Positions 24,590-35,705 of a DNA stretch of 64,000 nucleotides are shown here, piece after piece (the stretch's first letter is position 1; the number at the start of each line of letters is the position of its first letter). Below the pieces are notes generated by a model, which searched no databases, was not told the DNA's origin, and saw only the letters and a program-made list of their open reading frames with translations. The stretch spans positions 1,240,001 to 1,304,000 of the forward strand of contig NZ_CP054839.1 in assembly GCF_018141105.1 (NCBI RefSeq), written 5' to 3'. The position numbers and the translations under genes were made by a program. The DNA comes from Saccharopolyspora erythraea. Its GTDB lineage: Bacteria; Actinomycetota; Actinomycetes; Mycobacteriales; Pseudonocardiaceae.

Positions 24590-25270
24590 TCAGAAGTGCT
24601 CGCTCAGCCCGGCGAAACGGCTGACCGTGCGGAAGCCGGCGTGCGCGGTCGGCAGCTCCCGGGCCTCCAGAGACCAGGTCATCGGGTGCGGAACCAGCAC
24701 CGCGCCCAGCCCGGCCTCCAGCGCGGGCCAGATGTCGGACTTCGGCGAGTTGCCGATCATCCACGTGCCTGCCGGGGACAGGTCCCGCTCGCTGACGAAC
24801 TCGCGGTAGACCGGGGTCTCCTTCTCCCGCACGATCGCGATGTCGGTGAAGAACTCCGCCAGCCCGGACGCCTCGATCTTGCCGGTCTGCTCGGCCACGT
24901 CGCCCTTGGTGAGCAGGAAGAGCCGGTGGCGCCGCGAGAGCTCGCCCAGCGTCTCCACCACGCCGTCGATCAGCTCGATCTGCTGCGCCCGGATCGGCGC
25001 GCACGCCACCCGCAACACCTGGCGGTCGTGCTCGGTCGGCTCGCCGCGCAGCGACGCCAGGCACTCGCCGAGGCTGCGCTCGAAGACGTCGACGCCGTAG
25101 CCGTGCTCCCGGACGTTGACGGTCTCGATCTCGTCGAGGCGGGCCCGCACCTGCTCGCGGGTGAGTGTCGGGTGGGCGAGGTGGTCGATGAACTTCTCCA
25201 CCGCGCGCTCGAACAGCGCGTTGTTCTCCCAAAGGGTGTCGTCGCCGTCGAAGATGAGGTTGTGCCGCAA
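24590..25270 (-). CDS. HAD-superfamily hydrolase
   Basis: 226 residues from TTG 25270, with GGAGA upstream. The three HAD motifs are visible: FDGDDTLW at residues 7-14 with the nucleophile aspartate, LLTKGD near 122 with the motif II threonine, and MIGNSPKSD near 170. A helical cap lies between the first two. These enzymes dephosphorylate small phosphoesters; the substrate is not predictable. The gene ends 75 bp past the SDR start, with the palindrome between them, so it may be transcribed separately from its own promoter. Confidence 0.87.
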   Translation of the reverse strand: MRHNLIFDGDDTLWENNALFERAVEKFIDHLAHPTLTREQVRARLDEIETVNVREHGYGVDVFERSLGECLASLRGEPTEHDRQVLRVACAPIRAQQIELIDGVVETLGELSRRHRLFLLTKGDVAEQTGKIEASGLAEFFTDIAIVREKETPVYREFVSERDLSPAGTWMIGNSPKSDIWPALEAGLGAVLVPHPMTWSLEARELPTAHAGFRTVSRFAGLSEHF

Positions 25271-25458
25271 GGGGTCTCCACTCGTGTGCCGGACAGCGTC
25301 CGGGCGAAGGCTACTGGTGACCGGTGGCCGGTTCACCAGAATTCCGGGTGGACACCACGAAAGCGCGGCGGAGCAGGAGCCGTCATGGTGGAAGACCAGT
25401 TGAGCCGGCGCTGAGCGGTTTCCGCGTCGCCGTCGCCCGGCTGTAGCGGGAAAAGCCG

Positions 25459-25486
25459 TTGACCCTCCAGTCGGGGGAGGCTGGAG
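25459..25486 (+). promoter_or_regulatory. Possible MerR-type promoter dyad
   Basis: TTGACC at 25459-25464 is followed at once by the dyad CTCCAG-N10-CTGGAG (25465-25486). The layout resembles MerR-family promoters, where a dyad fills a long spacer. It lies 40 bp upstream of the thioesterase-like lipoprotein gene. A clear -10 is not seen. Confidence 0.35.
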
Positions 25487-25525
25487 CCTCGCATCGCACA
25501 GATCCCGGAGTGGAAGGTTCCCGCG

Positions 25526-26884
25526 ATGCGACGGTACGTGTTCGCGCTGCTGACGGCGGTTCTGCTGGGTGGGTGCGCCGGACCGCCGCCCGCCCGGCCG
25601 GTGCTGGAGGCCGGCCCGGACGGCCTGCTCATCGACGAGCCGCTGCGGGTCGCGGTCTCGGGGCTGGAGCCGGGGAGTAGGGCGACGGTGTGGGCGCGGA
25701 TGACCGACGACCGGGGACAGCCGTGGACGTCGTGGGCTGTCTTCGGCGTGGACGGCACCGGCCGCGTGGACCTGGCCGGGCAGGCGCCGGTCGGCGGCTC
25801 CTACAGCGGCACCGACCCGCAGGGGCTGCTGTGGTCGATGCGGCTGCCGGACGGCGCACCGGTGACCGATCCCCGTCCCGCGCTCGACGGCGGCGAGGTG
25901 GCGTTCACCATCGGGGTCGATGTCGCGGGCCGCACCCTCGCCCGCGAAGCCCTGGTCCGCCGGTTGCGGGCACCGGGCGTGCGCTCGTTGCCGGTTGCCG
26001 AGGACGGGCTTGTCGGCGACCTCTACCTGCCGCCCGGAGACGGCCCGCACCCCGGTGTGGTCCTGCTAGGCGGCTCCGAAGGCGGCAGGCCGAACCCCCG
26101 GCTCGGCGGGCTGCTCGCCAGCCGGGGCTTCGCCACGCTCGGCCTGGCCTACTTCGGCGTCGAGGGCCTGCCGCCCGCGCTCGGGCGGATTCCGGTGGAG
26201 TACGGGACGCGCGCGGTGGACTGGCTGCGCTCGCGCCCGGAGGTGGCAGACGGGCAGGTCGGCGTGGTCGGGCACTCCAAGGGCGGTGAGCTCGCGCTGC
26301 TGCTCGGCTCGGCGACCCCGCACGTGGGAGCCGTGGCTTCGGTCGCCGGTTCCGGCGTGGTGTTCGGCGGCATCGTCGCGCAGGACGGTTCCTCCCAGCC
26401 GGTGTCGTCGTGGACGCGCGGTGGTGTCGACGTGCCGCCGCTGACCTCAGAGTCCACCGCGAACCCGTTGGGAGCGCTCCTGCCGGTGGCGCACGGCCGG
26501 CCGCTGCGCTTCGACAGCACCTTCGCCGGGCTGCTCGACGCCGGGCCTGCGCTCGACCAGGCGTCGATCCCGGTCGAGGACATCAACGGCGAGGCCCTGC
26601 TCGTCTCCGGGCAGACCGACGAGCTGTGGCCGTCATCGGGCCTGCTCGACATCGCCGCCCGGCGCCTCGGCGACCGCGCCGAGCACGTGGTCGAGCCAGG
26701 CGCCGGGCACTTCATCCTCGACGTGCCGAACCTGCCCACCACCTACACGACGGCGTTCCCGCTGGTCCCGGGGCTGCTGTGGACGGCGGGCGGCGGCACG
26801 GCGCGGGCCGACGCCGCGGCCACCGCCGACACGTTCCGGCGCGTCGTCGGGTTGTTCGAGGCCGAGCTGGGAGGTCAGCGGTGA
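25526..26884 (+). CDS. Acyl-CoA thioesterase/BAAT-like lipoprotein
   Basis: 452 residues. The signal peptide ends in lipobox LLGGC, so this esterase-type enzyme is anchored outside the membrane. An N-terminal beta domain (about 35-145) matches the acyl-CoA thioesterase/bile-acid acyltransferase N-terminal domain, and the C-terminal half is an alpha/beta hydrolase. The nucleophile elbow GHSKGG is near 249-254 with serine (not the cysteine of BAAT acyltransferases), the acid in DELWPSS near 365 and the histidine in GAGHFI near 395. An extracellular location is unusual for a CoA-thioester enzyme, so the true substrate is more likely another ester. Followed by an overlapping membrane gene. Confidence 0.8.
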   Translation: MRRYVFALLTAVLLGGCAGPPPARPVLEAGPDGLLIDEPLRVAVSGLEPGSRATVWARMTDDRGQPWTSWAVFGVDGTGRVDLAGQAPVGGSYSGTDPQGLLWSMRLPDGAPVTDPRPALDGGEVAFTIGVDVAGRTLAREALVRRLRAPGVRSLPVAEDGLVGDLYLPPGDGPHPGVVLLGGSEGGRPNPRLGGLLASRGFATLGLAYFGVEGLPPALGRIPVEYGTRAVDWLRSRPEVADGQVGVVGHSKGGELALLLGSATPHVGAVASVAGSGVVFGGIVAQDGSSQPVSSWTRGGVDVPPLTSESTANPLGALLPVAHGRPLRFDSTFAGLLDAGPALDQASIPVEDINGEALLVSGQTDELWPSSGLLDIAARRLGDRAEHVVEPGAGHFILDVPNLPTTYTTAFPLVPGLLWTAGGGTARADAAATADTFRRVVGLFEAELGGQR

Positions 26885-27615
26885 TGAACGCTGTGATCTT
26901 CGGCGCGGGCTATGCGGTGTCGATCGGTCTGCTGGCGCTGGTGCGTCACCCGCTGCCGGCCGATGCGGCCGAGATCGCCACCTGCGGTGCGTTGGGCATC
27001 GGGCTGACCGCCACAGCCGCAGTCGCGATGTCGGCATACCGCCGCGGGGCACGGGTTCCGCTGTGGCTGCTGGGAGTCGCCACGGCGCTGGTGGCGGTGG
27101 CCGAGGTGCTCGCACCGGGAAGCCAGGTCGTCATCGAAGGCGTTCGGCTCGCCGTCGGCCCGCAGTGGCTCGCCGCGCTCGCCGAGTCGTGGCCGAGACT
27201 GCTGCTGTGCGCGGCCGCGTTCCTCGCCGCGACGACGCGGGGACGCAAGTGGCGGGCCGCGTTCGGCGTGGCCGTCTGCACGGCCGCGTGCCTGTTGGTC
27301 GGTACGGCAGTGCCGGGCTGGCTGCTCGCATGGGGAGTGGCCGGCCAGGCGTGCACCACCGCGCTGGCGGCGTTCCTGCTGGCCAGGTGGCGGTTGGTGC
27401 TCCCGCTGACGGCGGTGGCGATCGGGCTGGTGGCAGCCGGGGTGGAGGAGCGGCTCGTCGACGTCGGCACACCGGTCGCGATGCACCTGGTGCTCTGGCC
27501 CGCCTACCTCGCCATCGCACTCGTGCTCGCCCTGCTGGAGGCAGTCGCCCGGCGGCTGACCAGACGAATCCGCCGCGACAGCACGCCACGCGAGGAGATG
27601 CCGAGCATCGCCTGA
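26884..27615 (+). CDS. Polytopic membrane protein
   Basis: 243 residues from ATG 26884. GTG 26881 is an equally good start six bases after GGGAGG, and both overlap the preceding stop. About seven hydrophobic segments are separated by short Arg-rich loops, ending in a basic cytoplasmic tail. No conserved motif is recognised. Coupling to the lipoprotein gene suggests joint function. Confidence 0.65.
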   Translation: MNAVIFGAGYAVSIGLLALVRHPLPADAAEIATCGALGIGLTATAAVAMSAYRRGARVPLWLLGVATALVAVAEVLAPGSQVVIEGVRLAVGPQWLAALAESWPRLLLCAAAFLAATTRGRKWRAAFGVAVCTAACLLVGTAVPGWLLAWGVAGQACTTALAAFLLARWRLVLPLTAVAIGLVAAGVEERLVDVGTPVAMHLVLWPAYLAIALVLALLEAVARRLTRRIRRDSTPREEMPSIA

Positions 27616-27620
27616 CGCAT

Positions 27621-27656
27621 GATCACCCCGGTCCGCCGAAGCAGACCGGGGTGGTC
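27621..27656. terminator. Bidirectional hairpin terminator
   Basis: A 13-bp stem with one wobble pair (arms 27621-27633 and 27644-27656) lies between convergent genes. Confidence 0.8.
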
Positions 27657-27699
27657 AGGTGTCTCGTCGGCCGGCTTCGGCCGAAAGCCCGTGTTCGGG

Positions 27700-28308
27700 T
27701 CAGGCGAAGTTGCGAAGCTGCTGCAGCTCGGCCTGCTGGGAGGAGATGACCCGCTCGCAGATGCCGCGCAGCTCCTCCGCGGAACCTTCCTCGAGCTCGG
27801 TCTGGGCCAGTCCGAGGACCGCCTCGTGCAGGCCGACCATCGCCTGCGCCCACTGCTTGTCGAACTCCGGGCCCTGCAGGTCGGAGATCTGCTGGATCCG
27901 CTGGTCGGTGAGCAGCGTGCCGCCCGGGGCCTGCTCGGCGGCGTTGTCCTCCGGCGCGCTGCCGGACTGCTGGCCCGAGCTGGACTCCAGCCAGTTGTTG
28001 ACCGCGTCGAGCTCCGGCCGCTGGGCCTGCTGGATCTGCCCCGCCAGCGCCTTGACCTGGGCGTTGGTGCTCTGCTCCGAAGCCAGCTCGGCCAGGTCCA
28101 GGATCTGGCCCTGGTGCGCGAGGAACTGCCGCGCGAACTCCTGGTCCGTGGCGCTGTGCTCGGTGTTGCCGCCGTGGTCGGCGTGCTCCTGCGCGGTGGC
28201 AGGAGGCGGCGTGCCCGGTGCGGGCGGGGCGGCCTCCTCGCCCGGCGAGCAGGCCGCGAGTGCGAGACCGCCGGCCAACACGGCGCCGATGATCGTGCTC
28301 CTCCGCAC
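27700..28308 (-). CDS. DUF305-like lipoprotein
   Basis: 202 residues from GTG 28308 with GGAGGGGAA upstream. A signal peptide with lipobox LAAC is followed by a Pro-rich linker. The domain from about 50 to 200 has the ferritin-like helical repeat of DUF305 (DQEFARQFLAHQGQI and, later, AMVGLHEAVLGLAQ). The family's paired histidines and methionines are largely replaced: the usual HH is HQ, and MA is LA. If it is DUF305-derived, metal binding may be lost. No neighbour is cotranscribed. Divergent from ctaD. Confidence 0.72.
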   Translation of the reverse strand: MRRSTIIGAVLAGGLALAACSPGEEAAPPAPGTPPPATAQEHADHGGNTEHSATDQEFARQFLAHQGQILDLAELASEQSTNAQVKALAGQIQQAQRPELDAVNNWLESSSGQQSGSAPEDNAAEQAPGGTLLTDQRIQQISDLQGPEFDKQWAQAMVGLHEAVLGLAQTELEEGSAEELRGICERVISSQQAELQQLRNFA

Positions 28309-28699
28309 GTGCTTCCCCTCCAGGTGTCTGTGGTCCTCGCCAGAGCGGCCCAGTGATCGTGACCGGTACGTCGCTCGGCTCGGTGGCCGGCACGATCGCC
28401 GTCCGGGCTGCGGACCCTCTTGGCTCCGTAGGCTAACCCTCGCCATTCGGGCGCTCGCCAGTGCCGTCGCGATCGGCGGCGCCCCGGACGCCCCACATGT
28501 CCGCGTGTGTCACCTGGGTCTCACCGCGCGTGACGGCACCGCGGGCGATGAATAGGGTGACTACGGCCCGGCCGAGGTCCCACGCGGAGGCCGGACTACT
28601 ATCCGCAGACGGCAGCGATCGTGTGCTCGTGCCGCGTGCTGCCGCCTGCCGACCCGCCCGGGTCGGGTACGGAAATGTCGAGGCAGTGCAGGAGGCACC
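28309..28699. other. Divergent promoter region of ctaD and the DUF305-like gene
   Basis: 391 bp without a supportable gene. TACTAT near 28597 is the best -10 candidate for ctaD; no matching -35 is clear. The ctaD ribosome-binding site GGAGG is at 28691-28695. Confidence 0.4.
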
Positions 28700-31835
<3,136 letters not shown>

Positions 31836-31842
31836 ACACGGC

Positions 31843-31878
31843 CGGTGGCTGCCACCTCGGAAGAGGTCGCAGCCACCG
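31843..31878. terminator. Hairpin terminator of serB
   Basis: A 10-bp perfect outer stem (31843-31852 and 31869-31878) continues inward through five more pairs after one C-C mismatch, closing on a 4-nt loop. Confidence 0.85.
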
Positions 31879-31952
31879 TTCGCCGACGCAGGGCTGCACT
31901 GCCCCGCTCCGTCATCCTCCTTGCCGCCGTGGGCCGGTTCACCGTGCTTTCG

Positions 31953-33173
31953 TCAACGCCGGTGCGCCAGGGCCGCGGCGCCAGCCGAAGCCCGGTGCAG
32001 GACCCACTCCAGCGGGCCGCGGCCGAGAACCGACCGCCACGCAGTGGTCGCGATCAGCGCGGAGATCACCAGCACGAGCCAGGGCAGGTACGGCTGCTCG
32101 GTGAGCGTGGCGGTCAGGTTCTTCGTGCCGTAGGCCCACAGCGCGACGAGGTGCCCGACGTAGGCCGTCAGCGCGAGCGCACCGACCGAGGCCAGCGGGC
32201 GGACGAGCATCCCGAGCCGGTCGGAGATCAGCAGGCACAGCCCGATCACAGCGATGGCGAAGCCGCCCGCGCCTACGACCTCGAAGGGAGTGCCGCTGTG
32301 CGGCGCTGCCATCAGCAGCATCGCCGGGTCGGTCGTGTACGAAGCGCCTTGCGCGGTGGTGGTGAGGATCAGGTCGATGATCTGCGGTGGCTGCCCGGCG
32401 AACAGCGACAGGATGCGTTCCCGGCCGCCGAGGACGTTCAGCCCCAGCCAGGAACCGCCGTAGCCGAGCAGCGCGAGCGCCACCCCGACGCCCGCGAGCC
32501 GCAGGCGCACCGCGACGGCGCGCAGGTCGAGCCGTCCGACCGCCATCCCGGCGAGCACGAACGGGATCCAGGTCAGCACCGGGTACGCGCCGTCGAGCAC
32601 GATCGCCTGGAGCGCGCGCCCGAGTCCGTCCAGGGACGTCATGTCGGCCAGGGATGGCGTGATGCCCATCTCCTCGGTCTGGACTACCGACTTCCGGATC
32701 CAGAACGACGCAAGCGGTCCGGTGATCGCGGTGCCCGCCGCCAACGCGCCCAGCACGCCGGCGCGCAACCGCAGCAACGGGATCGAGAGCAGGAACAGCA
32801 CGGCATAGACCGCGAGGATCACGCGCGCGGGAACCTGCATCGAGGTCAGCGCCAGGCCGAGCGGGAACAGGACCGCCGCGCGCACCGCGATGCGCGCCGA
32901 CGCCGCCGCCCAGCTCCGGCTCTGCGGGCGGTCGCCGCCGCTGAGCAGGGCGATCGACACGCCGGCCAGCACGGCGAAGAGCGCGGCCGACCGGCCGGAC
33001 ACCAGTCCGAAAAGCCAGTTGCCCGGTTCCTGCGGCCCGGCGTGCGCGGCGAACATGCCGATCACGGCGAGACTGCGGGCCACGTCAAGCCCGACCAGCC
33101 GCGCGGTCGTCGGGCCGATCCGGACGGTGGCGGCGTTGTGTGCGGAGGTTGGGAGAGTGGTCGTTTCGGTCAC
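31953..33173 (-). CDS. DUF418-type polytopic membrane protein
   Basis: About 406 residues from GTG 33173; GTG 33212 is in frame and possible, neither having a strong ribosome-binding site. About ten membrane segments. The N-terminal GLDVARSLAVIGMFAAH matches the acyltransferase-3/heparan-N-acetyltransferase-like family start, and the C-terminal region with GHLVALW and a final GRGPLEWVLHR matches DUF418. Such proteins may transfer acyl groups to envelope sugars, but activity has not been defined for most. Monocistronic, convergent with serB. Confidence 0.8.
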   Translation of the reverse strand: MTETTTLPTSAHNAATVRIGPTTARLVGLDVARSLAVIGMFAAHAGPQEPGNWLFGLVSGRSAALFAVLAGVSIALLSGGDRPQSRSWAAASARIAVRAAVLFPLGLALTSMQVPARVILAVYAVLFLLSIPLLRLRAGVLGALAAGTAITGPLASFWIRKSVVQTEEMGITPSLADMTSLDGLGRALQAIVLDGAYPVLTWIPFVLAGMAVGRLDLRAVAVRLRLAGVGVALALLGYGGSWLGLNVLGGRERILSLFAGQPPQIIDLILTTTAQGASYTTDPAMLLMAAPHSGTPFEVVGAGGFAIAVIGLCLLISDRLGMLVRPLASVGALALTAYVGHLVALWAYGTKNLTATLTEQPYLPWLVLVISALIATTAWRSVLGRGPLEWVLHRASAGAAALAHRR

Positions 33174-33280
33174 CTGTTCAGCATCCGGCGAGAGCGCCCG
33201 CTGGTGGATCACTAGATCGGCCTCGGCCGAGTAGTGCTTTCAGCCAAGGGGGAGGTGCCCGAACGGCCGGTGGCGCCGCG

Positions 33281-33286
33281 GATAAT
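33281..33286 (+). promoter_or_regulatory. -10 hexamer implying a leaderless PTH2 mRNA
   Basis: GATAAT ends 6 bp before the GTG start codon at 33293, so transcription would begin at or next to the start codon. No Shine-Dalgarno sequence precedes it. Confidence 0.5.
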
Positions 33287-33292
33287 CGAACC

Positions 33293-34099
33293 GTGTTCGA
33301 AGTCGCCGCCGTGCTTGATCCGCTGCTCGCTCGTTACGCCTCGTGGCTCGCGCTGCCCGGGGCGGCGACCGCGGACACCTCCGATGAGGACCCCGACAAC
33401 GTCGTGCTGATGCCGATGGTGTTGCGCATCGAGCGCAAGGAGCCGCCGCGGCGGACCGCTCTTCTCGAAGCCGCTGCGGCTGCGGCCATCGCCGTGTGCC
33501 TGGACGAGCGGTGCAAGCCGGGCGGGGAGTGGCACGAGCCGATGCGCGAGTGGATCTCGGGCCGCATCCGTAAAGTGGCGCGGCGAGCTCGGGGAGCGCA
33601 CTGGGAGGCGGTGCAGTCGTTGCCCGGAATCACGGTCGAGGTCGATGGCGCGCAGGTCCGGGCGTTCCTGCCCGCTCGCGTCGCCGACATGCCGAAGGAG
33701 CTGACCCGCCTGCAGATCTCCGGCAGCGAGTTGGAGGCAGACGAGCCGGGGGCTCCGATGCTCGGTCGTCCGGTGCTCTGGCTCAATCCCGAGGTGCCGA
33801 TGAGCGCGGGCAAGACCGCCGCACAGGTCGGGCACGCCACGATGATGATGGCCGCGTTGCTGCGCGGCGAAGGGCTGGAGGCCGGGCTGGAGCGCTGGGC
33901 TGCCGACAGCTTCCGCTGTTCGGTCCGGCAGGCCGACGAGGAGACTTGGCAGCGCCTGCACCCGAAGGACGATCCCGAGACCGCATGGCGAGAGCGGCGT
34001 GTGACGGTGGTGCGGGACGCGGGGTTCACCGAGGTCGAGCCGGGCACGGTGACGGTTCTCGCGCAGTGGGCGCATGCCGCTGGCAAAGGCGTGGACTGA
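33293..34099 (+). CDS. Peptidyl-tRNA hydrolase, PTH2 family
   Basis: 268 residues from GTG 33293. The C-terminal 120 residues form the PTH2 domain with NPEVPMSAGKTAAQVGHAT near residue 163, the conserved Lys and Asp of the family, then a final VTVLAQWAHAAG. It frees tRNAs from prematurely released peptidyl-tRNA, complementing the bacterial Pth1. The N-terminal 140 residues, helical and charged, are an extension I do not recognise; it adds roughly as much again to the minimal PTH2 size. The frame before the GTG is without coding character. Confidence 0.85.
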   Translation: MFEVAAVLDPLLARYASWLALPGAATADTSDEDPDNVVLMPMVLRIERKEPPRRTALLEAAAAAAIAVCLDERCKPGGEWHEPMREWISGRIRKVARRARGAHWEAVQSLPGITVEVDGAQVRAFLPARVADMPKELTRLQISGSELEADEPGAPMLGRPVLWLNPEVPMSAGKTAAQVGHATMMMAALLRGEGLEAGLERWAADSFRCSVRQADEETWQRLHPKDDPETAWRERRVTVVRDAGFTEVEPGTVTVLAQWAHAAGKGVD

Positions 34100-34124
34100 G
34101 CGAGAAGGACCCCGGGCAGAGGAA

Positions 34125-34152
34125 CGGGGGGCGTCTGCGGCGGCGCCCCCCG
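34125..34152 (+). terminator. GC-only hairpin
   Basis: A 9-bp perfect stem of G/C pairs (34125-34133 and 34144-34152), 26 bp past the PTH2 stop. Confidence 0.75.
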
Positions 34153-34413
34153 AACATGGCTTACCCGAGAACGTTTGTCTGATCTTCTCGATCAGTAGGT
34201 CTGGCGGCCCGAAAGTCGTCAAGGCCATTTCACGTTCCCGGGCAAGTCACCGGTTTCCCGGTACCGCTCAGCATGCGACTGCTCCGGCTCCGCCGTACAG
34301 AGTCAAAAGTCCCGGTCTGCACGCGGAAACCCACCCGCCAAAGGTGCCACAGCCCCGCCGCTGCCCAGCCCCGCCGCCGTCAGCTCCCGCCGCCAGCCCA
34401 GCCGGCCATCCCC

Positions 34414-35034
34414 TCAGTCCTCGTCCCCCACGCCACGGGCCGCCATGGCTTCGCCGAGCTGGTCGGCGTGCCGCAGCGTGCGCACCAGGAACGGCACGGC
34501 GAACGCCGTGATGGAGCGCCCGGCGCCCCGCGCTCGCTGCGCTTCGCGCGTTTCGGCGGCGATCGTCGACAGGGCCGCGACGGCCTGCAACGTCAGCCCG
34601 ACGAGCAGCCCGACCCGCTCGGGCCGCACGCCGATGCGACGCGCCGGGCCGAGTCCGCGTTCGATCGCCGTGACCAGGTCGTCGACCCGCGTCGTCAGCG
34701 TGAAGAGGTTCGCCACACCGAGCGCGGCGAGCAGTCGCAGGCAGATGACGGCCGCGTTGTCCGGTCCGAGCAGCCACCATTGCAGCAGGAACACGAACAC
34801 CAGCATCGGCACCGCGAGCCGCATCGCCTGCCAGCAGCGGCGGGGCGGGATGCGGGCGACCGCGTACCCGGCCACTGCCACCGCGGCCGCGATGCCCAGC
34901 GACAGCGGTGAGTCGAGCACGAATACCAGCACCGCGAAGCCGAGCAGCCCGAGGAACTTCGAGCCCGCGCCGAGCCGGTGCAGCGGGCTGCGACCGGGCT
35001 CGTACAGGCCGAGCGGGCTGGCGGTCGTGCTCAT
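34414..35034 (-). CDS. bioN: ECF transporter T component (BioN/EcfT-like)
   Basis: 206 residues. The ATG overlaps the ATPase gene stop by four bases (ATGA). It is the membrane scaffold that couples ATP hydrolysis to the substrate-binding protein of an energy-coupling-factor transporter. Five to six transmembrane segments are followed by the two cytoplasmic coupling helices, each with the Ala-Arg-Gly signature: RARGAG near 180 and MAARGVG near the C-terminus. With bioY upstream in the same operon the substrate is probably biotin. Last gene of the operon. Confidence 0.9.
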   Translation of the reverse strand: MSTTASPLGLYEPGRSPLHRLGAGSKFLGLLGFAVLVFVLDSPLSLGIAAAVAVAGYAVARIPPRRCWQAMRLAVPMLVFVFLLQWWLLGPDNAAVICLRLLAALGVANLFTLTTRVDDLVTAIERGLGPARRIGVRPERVGLLVGLTLQAVAALSTIAAETREAQRARGAGRSITAFAVPFLVRTLRHADQLGEAMAARGVGDED

Positions 35035-35705
35035 CCGATCAGCGCCCGGTACTGCGCGAGAGCGGCGTCCGGACGGTCGTCGGCCACGACCTGCCCGTCG
35101 TCGAGCACCACGACCCGGTCGAAGCCGTCGAGCAGGTCCAAGTCGTGGGTGACCAGCACGACCTGCTGCGGTAGTCCGGCCAGCACCTCGACGAAGTGCC
35201 GCTTGTTGCGCAGGTCGAGCAGTGTCGTCGGCTCGTCGCAGACCAGGACGTCCGGTTCGAGCACCAGCATCGAGCACAGCGCGAGCAGCTGCTTCTGCCC
35301 GCCGGAGAGCTGGTGGGCGGGGTGGTCGTCGTAACCGCCGAGGCCGTGGCGGGCGAGGACCTCGGCCGCGCGGCGGGCCCGCTCCGCCTTCGGCAGACCC
35401 TGGCCGCGCAGGGAGAAGGCGACGTCCTCACCCGCCGTCGGCATGACGATCTGGCTGTCGGGGTGGGTGAACACGAATCCGACGCGCTTGCGCACCTTGC
35501 GCCCGTCCCGCACCGGGTCCAGGCCGTCGACCAGCACCCGGCCCCGTTCCGGGTGCACCAGGCCGTTGATCATGCGGGCCAGCGTGGACTTGCCGGAGCC
35601 GTTCGCGCCGACGAACGCCACGCGCTGCTCGGTCAGCTTCAGGTCGACGCCGCGCAGCACGGTCCGCTCGCCGTAGGCGTGCGCGACGTCCTCGAACTCG
35701 ATCAA
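35031..35705 (-). CDS. bioM: ECF transporter ATPase (BioM/EcfA-like)
   Basis: 224 residues from TTG 35705, overlapping the thiolase gene stop (TTGA). Walker A GANGSGKST lies near 30-38, the signature LSGGQKQ near 133, Walker B VLVCDEP near 153 and a switch His in VTHDLDLLD near 183. It drives biotin uptake with the T component, coupled by overlap. Cytoplasmic face of the membrane. Confidence 0.93.
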   Translation of the reverse strand: MIEFEDVAHAYGERTVLRGVDLKLTEQRVAFVGANGSGKSTLARMINGLVHPERGRVLVDGLDPVRDGRKVRKRVGFVFTHPDSQIVMPTAGEDVAFSLRGQGLPKAERARRAAEVLARHGLGGYDDHPAHQLSGGQKQLLALCSMLVLEPDVLVCDEPTTLLDLRNKRHFVEVLAGLPQQVVLVTHDLDLLDGFDRVVVLDDGQVVADDRPDAALAQYRALIG

